64,000 nt of DNA, from assembly GCF_900496995.4 (NCBI RefSeq), contig NC_044030.1, forward strand, positions 744,001 through 808,000. Reading direction: 5' to 3'. A model generated the notes under the pieces. The model was not told the DNA's origin and did not search any database. It saw only the letters and a list, made by a program, of their open reading frames with translations. Each line of letters begins with the position of its first letter. Positions within the stretch are counted from its first letter, which is position 1. The translations under genes and the position numbers were made by a program. This document shows, piece by piece, positions 10,960-22,760 of the stretch. Origin of the DNA: Aquila chrysaetos chrysaetos. Its lineage: Eukaryota > Chordata > Aves > Accipitriformes > Accipitridae.

Positions 10960-12790
10960 TAGGGGTGGGTTCGATAACCCAGCTCAAATGCATCTATGGC
11001 GGTGCACGGAGCACGGGCGATAAACAGGAGGAGCTGGAAGCCATCGTGCGGCAGGATAGGTAGGACGTAGTCGCCATCACGGAAACATGGTGGGACGACT
11101 CCCATGACTGGAGTGCTGCAGTGGATGGCTACAAGCTCTTCAGAAGGGATAGGCAAGGTAGAAGAGGTGGTGGGCTGGCTCTCTGTGTTAGGGAATGTTT
11201 TGACTGCACAGAGCTACACGATTCTGATGACAAGGTGGAGTGCTTATGGGTGAGGATGAGAGGGAAAGCCAATACGGCAGATATTGTGCTGGGAGTCTGT
11301 TGTAGACCACCTGACCGGGCTGAGGAGACGGATGAATCATTCTACAAGCGGCTGGCAGTAGTCTCAGAATCGTGCGCCCTTGTCCTCATGGGGCACTTTA
11401 ACTTTCCAGACATCTGCTGGAAATACAACACAGCAGAGAGTAAACAATCTAGGAGGTTCCTGGAGTGTGTGGAAGATAACTTCCTGACACAGCCGGTGGG
11501 TGAGCCAAGCAGGGGAGGAGCCTTGCTAGATCTCTTGTTTACGAACAGGGAAGGACTGGTGGGAGGTGTGATGGCCGGAGGCCGTCTCGGGCTTAGCGAC
11601 CATGAAATGATAGGATTTTCAATTCTTGGTGAGGCAAGGAAGGTGGTCAGCAAAACCACCACTATGGACTTCCGGAGGGCAAACTTTGGCCTCTTCGAGG
11701 CACTGGTTGAGAGAGTCCCTTGGGAGACGGTCCTGAAGGGCAAAGGGGTCCAGGAGGGATGGACATTCTTTAAGAAGGAAATCTGAATGGCTCAGGACCA
11801 GGCTATTCCCATGCGCCGCAAGTCGAACCGCCGAGGAAAACGACCGGCCTGGCTGAACGGACGGGGAGCTTTTGCTAGGAGTCAAGGAAAAAAGGAGAGT
11901 TTATCATCTCTGGAGGAAAGGGCGGGCAACTTGGGAGGAGTACAGGGATCTTGTTAGATCATACAGAGAGAAAATTAGAAAGGCAAAAGCTCAGCTAGAG
12001 CTAAGCCTGGCCACTACTGTAAGGGACAACAAAAAATGTTTTTACAAATATGTTAACAGTGAAGAGAATCCCAGGGAGAATCTCTCTCCTTTAATGGATA
12101 CAGAAGGGAACAAGGTAGCAAGCAGAGGTGAGGAAAAGGCCGAGGTACTTAAGGCCTTCTTTGCCTCAGTCTTTAATAGGGAGACCAGTTATCCTCAGGG
12201 TACTCCACCCCCTGAGCTGGAAGGTAAGGATGAAGAGCAGAACATCCCCCCCCTTAATCCAGGAGGAAATAGTTAGTGACCTGCTACGCCATCTGGACAC
12301 TCACAGATCTATGGGACCCGATGGGATCCATCCAAGAGTACTGAGGGAACTGGCGGAGGTCCTTGCCAAGCCACTCTCTATCATCTGTCGGCGATCCTGG
12401 TCAACAGGGGAGGTCCCAGGGGACTGGAGGCTTGCCAATGTGACGCCCATTTACGAGAAGGGTCGGAGGGAGGATCCGGGGAACTACAGGCCTGTCAGCC
12501 TGACCTCGGTACCGGGGAAGATTATGGGACGGTTTGTCTTGAGAGCCCTCACCGTGGCAAGTCCAGGATAAGGAGGGGATCAGGCCCAGTCAGCACGGGT
12601 TTACGAAAGGCAGGTCCTGCTTGACCAACGTGATCTCCTTCTGTGACCAGGTGACCCGCCTAGTGGATGAGGGAAAGGCTGTGGATGTTGTCTACCTGGA
12701 CTTTAGTAAAGCCTTTGACACTGTCTCTCATGGCATACTCCTTCAGAAGCTGGCGTCTCATGGCTTGGGTAAGCGTACTCTTCTCCTGGG
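10960..12790 (+). pseudogene. CR1 LINE ORF2, broken and 3'-truncated (endonuclease and start of reverse transcriptase)
   Basis: Translated pieces in several frames follow the order of a CR1 ORF2: AP-like endonuclease (about 11,030-11,786), linker (11,872-12,250), then the reverse-transcriptase N-terminal part with GPDGIHPRVLRE, NYRPVSLTS and the block A motif YLDFSKAFD near 12,700. Damage is plain: an in-frame TAG at 11,061, a TGA at 11,784, and frame shifts near 11,870, at the C-run near 12,245, and near 12,570. The endonuclease motif GDFN reads GHFN, so a catalytic aspartate is lost, while the later SDH motif is kept. CR1 similarity stops near 12,790, before the YxDD block. CR1 copies are normally 5'-truncated, so losing the 3' end points to a later rearrangement. 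Confidence 0.9.
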
Positions 12791-12936
12791 GGAGACGCCA
12801 GGGGCATCGGCACCCTGGCCCGGGTCTCGCTGCGTGCAGGGCGGCGGGCGCAGGGCCGGAGAGGGAGCCCCTCTCTTCCCTCTACCTCCCGCCCCTGCCT
12901 ACAGCTCTCCCCGCTCTTGTTCTTCATCGGGTGCAG

Positions 12937-15900
12937 CTGCTGCCGCCTCCCACTGCCAGCTGGAGGGCGAGGAGAAGGAAGCCCTCGACTGCTTCTTGGC
13001 CTTTCTCCACAGCACCGGCAGGGTAACTGCAGACTTTGTCAGCAGCGAGGTGCTGCCGTGCCTGCTGCCTGCGCGCGGGCTCTCGGAGGGCTGCTGGCTG
13101 TGCAGAGCTGCTCCCCTGCCGGCCCCCGCCGCCGGCCCTGCAGCCCCTCGAGCCCCTGCTCCTGCTGGCCGTGCTTCTGCCCCCTCACCCTCCCTCGCTG
13201 TCTCTCTTCTCCCTCGCCGTCAGGAAGAGGCCTCGAAGCGGAGGTTTCTGGCCGCCATCCGCACGCTCTGCGGAGCCTGGCTGCGGGGCAGGTACCGGCC
13301 CAGTTCCTCGTCGGCACGTGAGCTGCTGGAGAAAATAGAGGTGAGGGGGCTGAGGCAGGGGGGCAAAGCTGGCCGAGCACCGGCCCGGCGCTAAGGGCAG
13401 CCAGCACTCGGGCACCTGGGCACAGGGAGAGGGCGAGACAGGCCTCCGTGGCAACAGCCCTGCCTGCCCCGGGGCCAGCGCTCCGGGTGCCGGTGCCGGC
13501 TGCGGACTGGGGCCGGGCGCCGGCAGCTCCCCTGCCCCATCCCGGCCGTGCTCTCCCTCCCCAGCTACTGCGGCGAAAGGAGGCCCCTCGCAGCACAGAC
13601 GCCGTGATGTGGCAGCAAGCCGTGCTTGCCGTCGCTGCCGTGAGGTACCTGCCCCAGACTCCGGCCGGGCCAGGGCCTCCCCACGTGCCAGGGTGCCAGG
13701 ATGGCACCAGGCATCCCCTCTCCTGGCAGGACCCTGGCGGCACTGTCTTCGGGCCGGCGCTCTCCCTCGCGCTCGGTCCGTCGGTGGGCCAGATGGGAGG
13801 GGCGGAGGGTGCTCCGGGGCTCCCTGGTGCCTCTCGGCTCGAGAGGCTGCGTTCGGGCTCCGCCGGCCGGGACTGCCCTCTGTCCGCGGCTTAGCGGCAG
13901 AGGGGAGGGAGGAGATTGCCTCCACGCGTCCCTTCCCCGCCTCGTACGGGCAACACCCCGGGGACTGCCAGCCCCGATGGCTGCGGCCACCTTGCCGGAC
14001 GGGGAAGCCTCGGCATCCACCCGGCGCCTTCTCTCCTTGCAGCGAAGAGAAGGAAGGCCTGCTGGCACAGCACCTCTGCCCCTGCCTCCACAGCATCTTC
14101 CACCTTCCTCCAGCGCAGCAGACGGACAGCGAACGTGCTTCGCTCGATGCTGAGGTGAGCGTGGGCTGAGCTACGGAGAGCCCGCCGGTCAGTCCCTGTG
14201 CTCGTCTTCCGAGTCGGCTTTGGCTGCGGGAAGACGACGACAGGAGAAGAAGGAAGAGCCGGGAGACCCGGAGGCCTCTCCTGGGCATCAGAGGGCGGGC
14301 AGCTGAGGCCCGCTTCAGGTGCAAGCAACTCGAGCCAGCTTCCCGCAAGGAAGGAGGGCCGGTGCAAGCACCTCACCCGGCCGCACCCCCTCACAGATCC
14401 TGAGAACTCTGGACAGCGTGCTGGAGGTGCTGATGCACGGCGCTCGGCTGAGCTCCAGCGACGTGACAGTGGAGAGGATCTTGCAGGTCAGGCGTTTGCC
14501 GAGAGCAGAGCTGGCGGGCTCTCTCGCTTGCCTTACCCCAAAGCGACGCGACCTTCTGGAGCGTGCGCGCCCCAGCCCCGAGCCAAAGCAGCGGAAAGAG
14601 TCTCGAGTGTCCTTCCCAGGCCCCCTGCTCCGGCAGCTGGCACCGCTGAGCCACTGCCCTTGCTGCCCACCCCCTTCACGCTCTCCTCCCCAGGCGGCAG
14701 CAGGCCGGAGGTCTGCTGGGACGTGGCCACGGTGCAGGGGGAGCCCGGCCCTGAAGCTCCCTTCTTCTGGCCTCCCCAGGGGCCGTGGCCCGGCCTCCCT
14801 GGCGCGGGCCCCCCTGCGGGTGCCCGTCCTCCTGGAGAAGGGACACGCGGCTATTTTTGGGGTGGCGCGTGGAAGGGGGCAGAGGCGGCTGGGGATCCGG
14901 CTGCCTCCCTGAGCGCAGCAGGTCACCGACGGTCGGCAACGGTCCCTGAGGTGGCGGGGCGGCCGGACCGCGTTCCAGGCCTTCCTCCCGTCCGGGGGAA
15001 GCCTTGGCGGCACGTTGCCGAAGCCCCGCCGGGTGCTTGGCAGAGCCACCGCTGCGGGAGCCGCCGTCACTTCCCAAGGCCAACAGCTTTTCCCTTCTCA
15101 GGTCCTGCTGCCCTTCATGGCATCCCAGGAAGTGGCTAGGCGCCGGAGGGCTGTGGGGAGGGTTGTCCGCCTGAGCCAGATCTGGATGTCCTCTTTGATG
15201 CTGGAGGTAAGGGGCCTGTGGCAGGGGATTCGGTAAGGCTCAGCCGTGCGCCAGCCTCTTTGCCCCTCTCCCTGGGAGCTGCTCTCTCCCGTGCCTTTTC
15301 TCTCGGGAGCCAGCTCCGTCCCGGGCCGTGGGAGCATTTTGCAGGCCCGGCTCCGGCAGCCCTCCCTCCCCTGGGCTGCTGCCCAGCCGCTTCAGCGTGG
15401 AAGGCCTGCGGGGCGCTCAGGCCCTTCCTGTCCCCGCTGCCGCTGCCCGCTCCCGGCCCCCTGGCCCCGGGGCTCCTGCTGCAGCCCCGCAGGCGCTCCC
15501 TTGCCTTGCCTTGCGCTCCCTTGCCTTGCCTTGCTTTCCCTTGCCTTGACTTCCCTTGCCTTCCCTTGCCTTGACTTCCCTTGCCTTGCCTCGCCTCCCC
15601 TCGCCTCCCCTTGCCTCCCCTTCCCTTCCCTTCCCGGGAAGGACGGTGCCAGGCCTTGGGACAGCCTGCCAGAAGGAGGAGAGGGCGCGTGGCTGCACCC
15701 TTTTGCGGAGGTGGGGAGTCCCGCAGGCGGGGAAGGAGGGCTCCCGCAGCTGAATGGGGGTGCGGAGGACCAGCAGAGCCAGGGTCTCAAGCCTCCGGCA
15801 GGCACCCCAGTCCCACGGGCTCACGGGGAGGGAAGGCAAAACCCTTCCAGGGCTCCCTGCGCGGGGAGGCAGCACGCTCCTTGCCCTGCCGCAGCTGCCG

Positions 15901-18900
15901 CAGGCCGTGCCTCCGCGGGGCGCAGCGCAGGGCAGAGCCCTCCAGAGCTCTGGCTCACGCGGCACTCGGCCCGGGGCCCGCTCTCGGAGGCGAGGGCTTT
16001 CGTCCCATCGGCCGCAGCTTGGCCCTGCTACCGCTCCTTCCTCTCTCCCACAGGCCGTGCCCTTCAGGAAGGGCAACTTCTTCCTCTTCAGAGAGAAGCC
16101 GGTGGAATTCCTGGGGCAGCTGATGGGGCACGTCGCTCTGTCCTGTGCCGAGGAGGACCGCGAGATCAGCTGCGCGGCTGCGGAGGCGCTCGGTGCCTTG
16201 CACAGCTTCGTTCTGCTGCGACAGGGTGAGAGATGCCGGGGCCTTCCAGCCACACGGGCCCAGGCGAGGCGCCGCACCGCCTCAGCCCCCCTGCTCTGCT
16301 CGAGGAAGGAGCGGCAAACTCCTGCGAGGCTGGAGCAGGGGAGCAGCCGTGCTGCGCCAAGCCCGGGGCCCAGGCAGCCCGCCTCGGAGGACCCTTGGGC
16401 TGGAGAGCCTGCGGCAGCAGCCTCCCGGGCTTCTCTCCTCCTCCCGAGCCGGCAGCCAGACCCAGCTCTCGTGCCCTTCTGCAGCCTAAGAGGGAGGGTT
16501 TCCCCTCCTGCCCCTGGAAGCGGGCGCACTGCCACGGCTCTGGCTCCCCACGGAACGGAGAGCCAGGCGCAGAGCTCTCCCTCGCGCCCTCGCCTGCTGC
16601 CTCCAGCTCACCGTGTGTTCCCCCTCCTGCCCAGGCTGCCAGGCAGCACGGGAGGATCGAGAGCTACCAACGCAGCGGGAAAGCGCTAGCACTATCTGGC
16701 CCAAGGAGCCCGCTGACGAGACGACGGTAACGAGCTTCTCCCTCGCTTCTCCCTCGCTTCTCCCTCGCTTCTCCCTCGCTTCCTCTCCCCTTGCTCGGGC
16801 GAACGGGTGCGTCGGCCGCCACCGCGGGGAACGGCGCGGCCTCCCGCCGATCGGGCTGCGATCGGGCTGCGATCGGGCTGCGGGGTCCCGCCGCCTCTCC
16901 GCAGGGAGGAGCTTTCCCGAGGCTTTAACCCAGCATCGGTGCAGCAGCCCCAGCTGTCCCGGCCACCGCGAGCTCCGGTGGCCAGCAGAGCTAGCGCACC
17001 GTGCCCTCGGCCCCCCCCCCCCGTGCCCTCGCCCCCCTGTGCCCCTCCTTCAGCCCGCAGGGCAGCTCCCTCTCCTCTCCACACGCGCCACGGCTGCAAT
17101 CCGGCTGCAATCCCTCCGGAGCAGCCCCTGCTGCTGGCCCTTGTCCCGGGGCAGGAGGCCAGCGCCGCCCCCGCTTTCTCGCTCCGGAGCCGCCCCCGCT
17201 GCTCAGCCGTGCCCCGCCAGCAGGGCACTCGCTGCGACACCTCTTCCCTCCCTCCCTCCCTCAGGTGTTTGGGAGCTTCCTCCTCCCGAAGGAGAGGAGC
17301 GACTTCCTCCTGACCGTCTTGAGCAACATGGTGCACCCCAGGGTCTCTGACGCCCAGACGGTTGCCAACGTGCTGGAGGTGGTCTTGAGACACTCGTGCT
17401 CGGAGCTGGTGGAGGTAGGCGGCGTGCGGCCGGATCGCCCTGTGCGCGTGCCCTGCGGGGGGCCGCTTCCCCCGCCCCAAGTCCCGGGCTGGGGAGCGCC
17501 CGGCGGGCGGGCGGCCTTTGCGGCCGGCAAGGAGCGACGGGAGGGAAGCGGTTCTCGGTGGCAGCCGGGCCCGTGGCTGCGCTGCACCCCGCTGCACCCC
17601 GCTGCCTCCGCCAGGTGGAAGAGATCACGCAGACCATCCACGTGCAGCTGGCGCACCTCAGCCGGAAGCCGCTCCAGGACATCCTGAGGACGACCCTCGT
17701 CCAGGTGGCCCACCTGAACCCTCGGAAGGTGACCGCCGGCCTGCTGCGGGCTTCCCCGCACTGTGACAGGTAGGTGGGCAGCCAGCCTCGGGGGCAGCTC
17801 GGGACCTCTGGGGCCTGCCCAGGCAGAAGGGGGGGTGGCCGAGGCGGCCCCCCTGACGGCGCGCTCGGTCTCTGCAGCACTGCCAGGGCCATGTGGAGGA
17901 TCCTGGCCTCTGAGCCCTGCCTGGCGGACAGCGTGCTGAGGAGGCTGCTGCTGCAGCAGGAAGACGCCAGCCAGCGCGGCGACACGGGAGAATGCAGCCG
18001 CTGCCGTTTCCTGGCTGTGAGTGTCCGGATGAGGCCTGCTCCCCCCGCCCGGGGCTGCGTGCCCCTCTCCAGCCCGTCCCCCCCCTCTCCGCCTGCCCCC
18101 AAGCCCGGACCTCCCCAGGGGCGCCGGGGCCAGGGGCCTCGGGGCCACAGCCAGGCAGGGCAGCACGTGCTGCTCGGCCCCGCAGCACGCGGGCAGGCAG
18201 CCCGCCCCCGCCTCTGCCGCCCTCGGCGGCTCTCCTCCCTCCTCGCCGCCGCCGCCTGCCCGCTCGGCCGCCGGGAAGCCCGGGGCGGCGGGGCTGCCTG
18301 GGCAGAGCAGGCTGTGGGGCTGGGCAGGGGGAGCCCCGGGCAGCCAGCAGGGCCCGTGGGGCCGGCTGGGCCGTTCCCTCTGGAGGGGAAGCACGAAGGC
18401 TCGGCTCGCGGGCCTGCGCCGCGAAAGGGAGCCGAGCCCCGAGAGCCCCCCACGGCTGGGCTCCGGGCTCTGCCCTGGCGTCTGTCTCCCTCAGCTCAGG
18501 GCAGCGCCCGAGGCCCCCAGCCCCAGGCAGCGCCGCGGGACGTCTCTGCGGCGAGAGCGCTCCCTGGTTGTTTTCCGTAGGTAGCTGGTGCCATGCACGA
18601 GATCTTCGTGGTGCCCTCCAGCCGAGACTGCGTGCGCGTACTTGTCGACGAGCTCTTCGTGGCCGTGGTCCTCCAGCTCTCCTTCAGCTTGAAGAGCCCG
18701 GGGCGGGGCTGCTGCACCGCTGGCAGCCGGAGCAGGGAGGCCAGCCATCCTCCAGTCCGCCCCATCAGGTGCTCTGTCCCCGCTCCCTGGTCTCTGCCCC
18801 GGGCCCAGAGCTGGGGCCGGGGCTCCACGGGTGACCGTGGTTTGCTCTGCGTGCAGGAGCACGGTGAGCACCATGCAAGCCCTGTTCCACTGCCTGGGCG

Positions 18901-21900
18901 GTGCCTCCCTGGCCGAAGACATCGGGAGGCAGGGCGCCTGGGACGCGCTCATGAGCCCCGAGACCTACCCCACCGGTATTGCCGCGCTGACGAGGTGAGA
19001 GCCTTCTCGGTTGCCCTCGTCTCCCCCGGCGTTTCTACCCTCGGGCCGCAGCACCCCCCCGCAACAATCGCCTTCCTCGCGGGCGGTGGGGTGCAAGCAG
19101 CCGAGGCAAGGCATGAAGGCAGCCTTGCCCCGTCTGGCCTGGCCTGGCCTGGCCTGGGGGGGAATGGCTGGGGCTGGCAGCGCGCTCCCAGAGGGGTTTG
19201 CCTGCCCAGCTGGCTGCCGCCAATGCCTTTTTTCCCCCCGGCCAGGGTGCTGCGGCGTGAAGCGCCGGCCTGCTGCGCCTCCCTGTCCGCACAGGCGCTC
19301 CGAGGTCTCCGGGCCTGCCAGGACATGGGCACCATGGCCGTCTTCGTCGAGGTGGGCCTGGTGGCGAGCGCTGCCTCTCTGAGGGCGGGCGGGGGGCAGC
19401 TGGGCTGCGGGCGTGAGGCAGAGGGCAGAGGCGAGGCGGTGAGGGCCCTCTGCGGGGGCTGTGACCAGCCCTGGTGCCTTGCCCCAAGCCACCCGGGAGC
19501 TCTGCTGGCCGTGCCAGGCTCTCACTCCGCTGCCTGGTGCGTTTCAGCTCCTGGACGACGACGACTTTGAGCGCGTCGACGGCGACACCCTGCACGTCCT
19601 CCGGTTCCACCTGCGGAGCGAGAGCTTGGCGCTGCGCAGGATGGCAGTCACGAGCCTCGCCACGCTGTCTGGCAGACCCGAGAAGGTGAGCAGGGGCAGC
19701 CGGGCACAGCGAGGGTCTCCGCCTGGGGCTGGGCTGCGGGTGGTGGTGTGGGCAGCGGCTCGCTCGGGCTGTGCCGGGTGTGGCGGGAGCGGCAGGAGCA
19801 GCGGGAGGGTGGCCGCTGCCCCCGCGTCCCCCGTTGGGCGGCCCCCGAGCGCTTCAGGCCAGGCCCCGGGCTGCGCCGCACACGGACGTCTGCCCGAGCG
19901 GCGCCGCACCTTCTACACGCGGAGCGGCTCCGCCAGCGCGGTCTGCCAGCGCGGTTTCATTTTGCGGTCACAAAATGAGATCGCCTGTTTGGCGTAGGCG
20001 GCGACTCTGCGAGGCCTGCTGCCAGAGGTCACGCAGCGACTGCAGGACGACGACTGCGGCATCAGGACGGCGGCCCTGACTGTCCTCAGGAACACGCTCT
20101 GCCTGGCGGACAGGCAGACGGCTGTCCCCATCGCGCTGCAGCTGCTCGCGGCGCTCCTGCCGCTCTTTGAAAACGTAAGGCGGCGGGAGAGCAGAGGCTC
20201 GGTTCGCATGCCTGCGAGGGGGGGCTCGCGTGCGTGGCCCGGGGCCGGTGCGTCCCTCTCCGCAGGTCTGCGAGTTCTTCTCCTCGCCGCAGCGGGAGGG
20301 CCACAAGTGTTTGTCTCCTCGCCGTGGGCTTGGAGGAGCCGGGACTGAGGTCCTCCCCTCCTCCTTCTCTCCTCCTAGGAGTCCAGCTCCGTGCGCGAGC
20401 ACTCCATCCTCCTCTGCAGAGATGCGGTGGATGTCGCAGTCGGCACCCACGCGAAGCAGGGGAAGAAGGAGGTGCGGAGGAGCCTGATGCCCCTGTTCTT
20501 CCACCTGCACGACGAGGACCACAGCGTAGCTCAGGTGGGCGTTTCCAAGCGCTTGGAATGTGCCTCAGTTGGGGCCCAACCTCCGGAGTCCCTGGGGAGG
20601 GCTGGGAGTGAGCCCCTCCCTGCCTGCGGCCGCAGAGCTGGCAGCAGCCGAGAAGGCGGGCAGGGGCTCTTCCTACCCCTGCCCTGCCTGACGCAGCAGA
20701 GCTCGGCAGCAGCGCGCAGCCACAAAGACCTACGCCCCGGAGCCCCCGTGGGCTTCCCAGCGTGCTGCAGGTGTCTAAGGCCAGGGCGTGGACCCCCAAC
20801 CCTTGCCAGCCCCCCGCTCTCGCTCTGCCCAGGGACCGCCAGGTCCTGGCCCCTGGGCGGCGGTGCCATCTCCCAGTCTCTGGTGCTCTGCAGGCCTCTC
20901 GGGAAGCCCTCCTTGGAGCTGCCAAGCTCCTGAAGCGGAGGCAGCTCCGGAAGCTGCTGGAGACGGAGCAGACCTGGAGGGTTGCTGAGCGCCTGGTAAG
21001 GACGGCCCCGAAGCCCCACAGCCAGCCTGGAGAAGCCCCTCTCCCCCGGCGCCCAGCGCGTGGGGCTGGCAGCTGTGCCCCTGCGCCGCTTGCCTGCACC
21101 GCACACAGGCTCCCTTTCCCCCCCCGGAGCCCAGGGGTGCCCCGCTGGGCCTTGGCGGCAGGGTGGCACCGCAGCAGCCCGGGGAGCACCCTGTCCTCTG
21201 CTCCCTCCAGAGCCCAGCACCAGCCCGCTGCTGGCTGGACGTCGTGGGTGTCCGGGCACGGGAAGGTAGGGGAGGCCAGCCTGGGCCTCAGGGCGGGCTC
21301 TGCGCCAACCCTGTCCCCTGGTGCTCTCACCAGCTGGCGGAGAACAGCAGCAGAGCGGAGGAGTACGTGGAGCAGAGCCTGCCGTACCTGCAGAGCCCAC
21401 AGGAACCCTTGCGCGAGGCAGCCGTCAGGTTCCTTGGTGAGCCACGAGCCCGCCGAGGGTCCCTCCCTGCCCGCCGGTGGCTTAGCCCCAGCCACGGCTG
21501 CTGCCGAACCCGCCGGGCGGCTGCAGAGCCCCGACTGCCCGACGCGGGGCTGGGCGTCCGCGGGGCTCCCTGCCGCCCTCTCCCGCTCCTGCCCACGCAG
21601 GGGGGGCCGGCGGGAGCCTCGCCGGGTCCCCGGCAGCCTTCTTGGGCTTCACGCTCAGGGGACCGCCCTGGGGTCAGCCTTGCCCAAGGGGAGGAGGGCG
21701 CGTGGCCGGGCCGGTGGGGCCGGTGGGGGGGAGCTGGGCCGCTGGGGCGGGCAGGCCAGCGGGATCTGTGATGGGCTGCGTGTGCCTAGGGCTCGCTGGG
21801 CAGCGGCTGAGGGATGGGCACCAGGAGAAGCTGCAGGTCATCTGCGAGGGTGAGCGAGGGCAGTGGGGTGTCTGCGGGGGCTGGCAGGGAGGAGGAAAGA

Positions 21901-22371
21901 CCCTGGGTAGGGAGCTCAAACCCCTGCCCCGGCCGGGGAGGGCTCTGCTCCCCGCGCGGGTGAGGGGTGGCGTGGACAGAGCCGGGGGAGATTTCAGGGG
22001 CCCGTGGGGCAGCGGTGGGCAGCCCCCTCTGGCCGATGCCGGTGCCCCTGCCTCCCTGCTGGCCCTGGCAAGAGCTGCGGGCGCGGGGGTGGCCCTGGCT
22101 GGAGGGGCTCCTTAGGTCCCCGCAGATCCGGGCTCTGACCTCGGCTCCGTTCCTTTCCGTCCCAGCCCTTCAAGGCAAGGCGAACGACAGCAGCCCCTCG
22201 GTCTCTTCCCTGGCGCTTCAAACCCTGCGGATGCTGGGCACTGCGGTGGAAGAGCCTGCCTCCGGATTCAGCCTGCGAGCGCTGCGCTACCGGTTCCGGA
22301 GGGCATGCAGGAGGACGACCCGCGCCCCGGGAGATGCCTGGCTGTGCTGCCGCAGCTGTGTGCAGAGCTGA
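12937..22371 (+). CDS. Maestro HEAT-like repeat (MROH) family protein, 21 exons, start not found
   Basis: Exons: 12937-13022, 13224-13340, 13565-13644, 14043-14154, 14397-14486, 15102-15206, 16054-16225, 16635-16726, 17265-17414, 17615-17769, 17878-18016, 18581-18768, 18857-18994, 19246-19351, 19548-19685, 19998-20174, 20379-20534, 20894-20995, 21334-21436, 21790-21849, 22166-22371. Every intron is GT-AG, all phases match, and the joined frame is open for about 889 codons to TGA at 22,369. The product is a helical HEAT-repeat protein; family hallmarks include MWRILASEPCL, EIFVVPSSRDCVRVLVDELF, RMAVTSLATLSG, EEYVEQSLPYLQSP and RDGHQEKLQVICE. MROH proteins are scaffold-like and poorly characterised; many bird copies exist. 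The first exon already matches an N-terminal part of avian MROH proteins (EALDCFLAFLHSTGR), but no in-frame ATG lies between 12,621 and 12,937, so one or more 5' exons are missing or replaced by CR1. Introns are short and very GC-rich. Exact paralogue is unknown. Confidence 0.85.
15480..15650. repeat. CCTTG/TCCCT pyrimidine minisatellite in an MROH intron
   Basis: A near-pure pyrimidine run on the + strand is made of CCTTG, TCCCTTGCCT and CGCCTCCCCT variants, lying between MROH exons 15102-15206 and 16054-16225. It has strong purine/pyrimidine strand asymmetry and could form triplex or slip during replication. No coding role is visible; the frames that read through it are repeat artefacts. 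Confidence 0.8.
16729..16790. repeat. 12-bp tandem repeat (CTCCCTCGCTT) in an MROH intron
   Basis: About five copies of a CTTCTCCCTCG unit follow the splice donor of exon 16635-16726. A second short repeat, GATCGGGCTGC, three copies, follows at about 16,847-16,880. Both are intronic simple repeats with no sign of function. Confidence 0.75.
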
Positions 22372-22760
22372 GCCCGGGCTGCTCCGCACGCTGGCTCCAC
22401 CTGAGCAGCTGGAGCTGCCCGCTTGCCAGCAGCCCAGGGCCGTGCAGGACACACCACCGCACGCTGCGTTGCCCAGCCTGGATGGGCGCCCGCGCTCCCC
22501 AGCACTCCCGTTTCATGGGGAAGGGGACGGGAGGGCCACGGCCCGCGGCTCCCGTGGGCGTGCTGGCTGTGAAGCCGCAAGCAGCAGCCACGTGCGGCGG
22601 CGCTTTGGACTGCGACCCAGGAAGGAAGCGGGCATCCTGCAGGGCGCAAGCGGAGCCCTGAGCGCAGCCGGCCTGCGTGCCTCCCCGCCATTGATAAAAG
22701 GACTGTGGAACTTCAGGCGCTGTTTGAGCTCTTCTCCGCCGTACCGCCACCTCCCTGTCA
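22372..22760 (+). other. MROH 3' flank / putative 3'UTR
   Basis: GC-rich sequence follows the MROH stop codon. I see no AATAAA; the closest is GATAAAAGG near 22,693, so the polyadenylation site is not placed. Nothing else coding is seen. Confidence 0.4.

Noticed and set aside
13185-14348. Minus-strand 387-aa open frame across MROH introns and exons
   Set aside because: High GC content makes stops rare; the + strand has 21 phase-matched exons with a recognisable family, so this is a shadow.
17203-18453. Minus-strand 416-aa open frame
   Set aside because: Antisense shadow of MROH exons in GC-rich DNA, with no family motifs.
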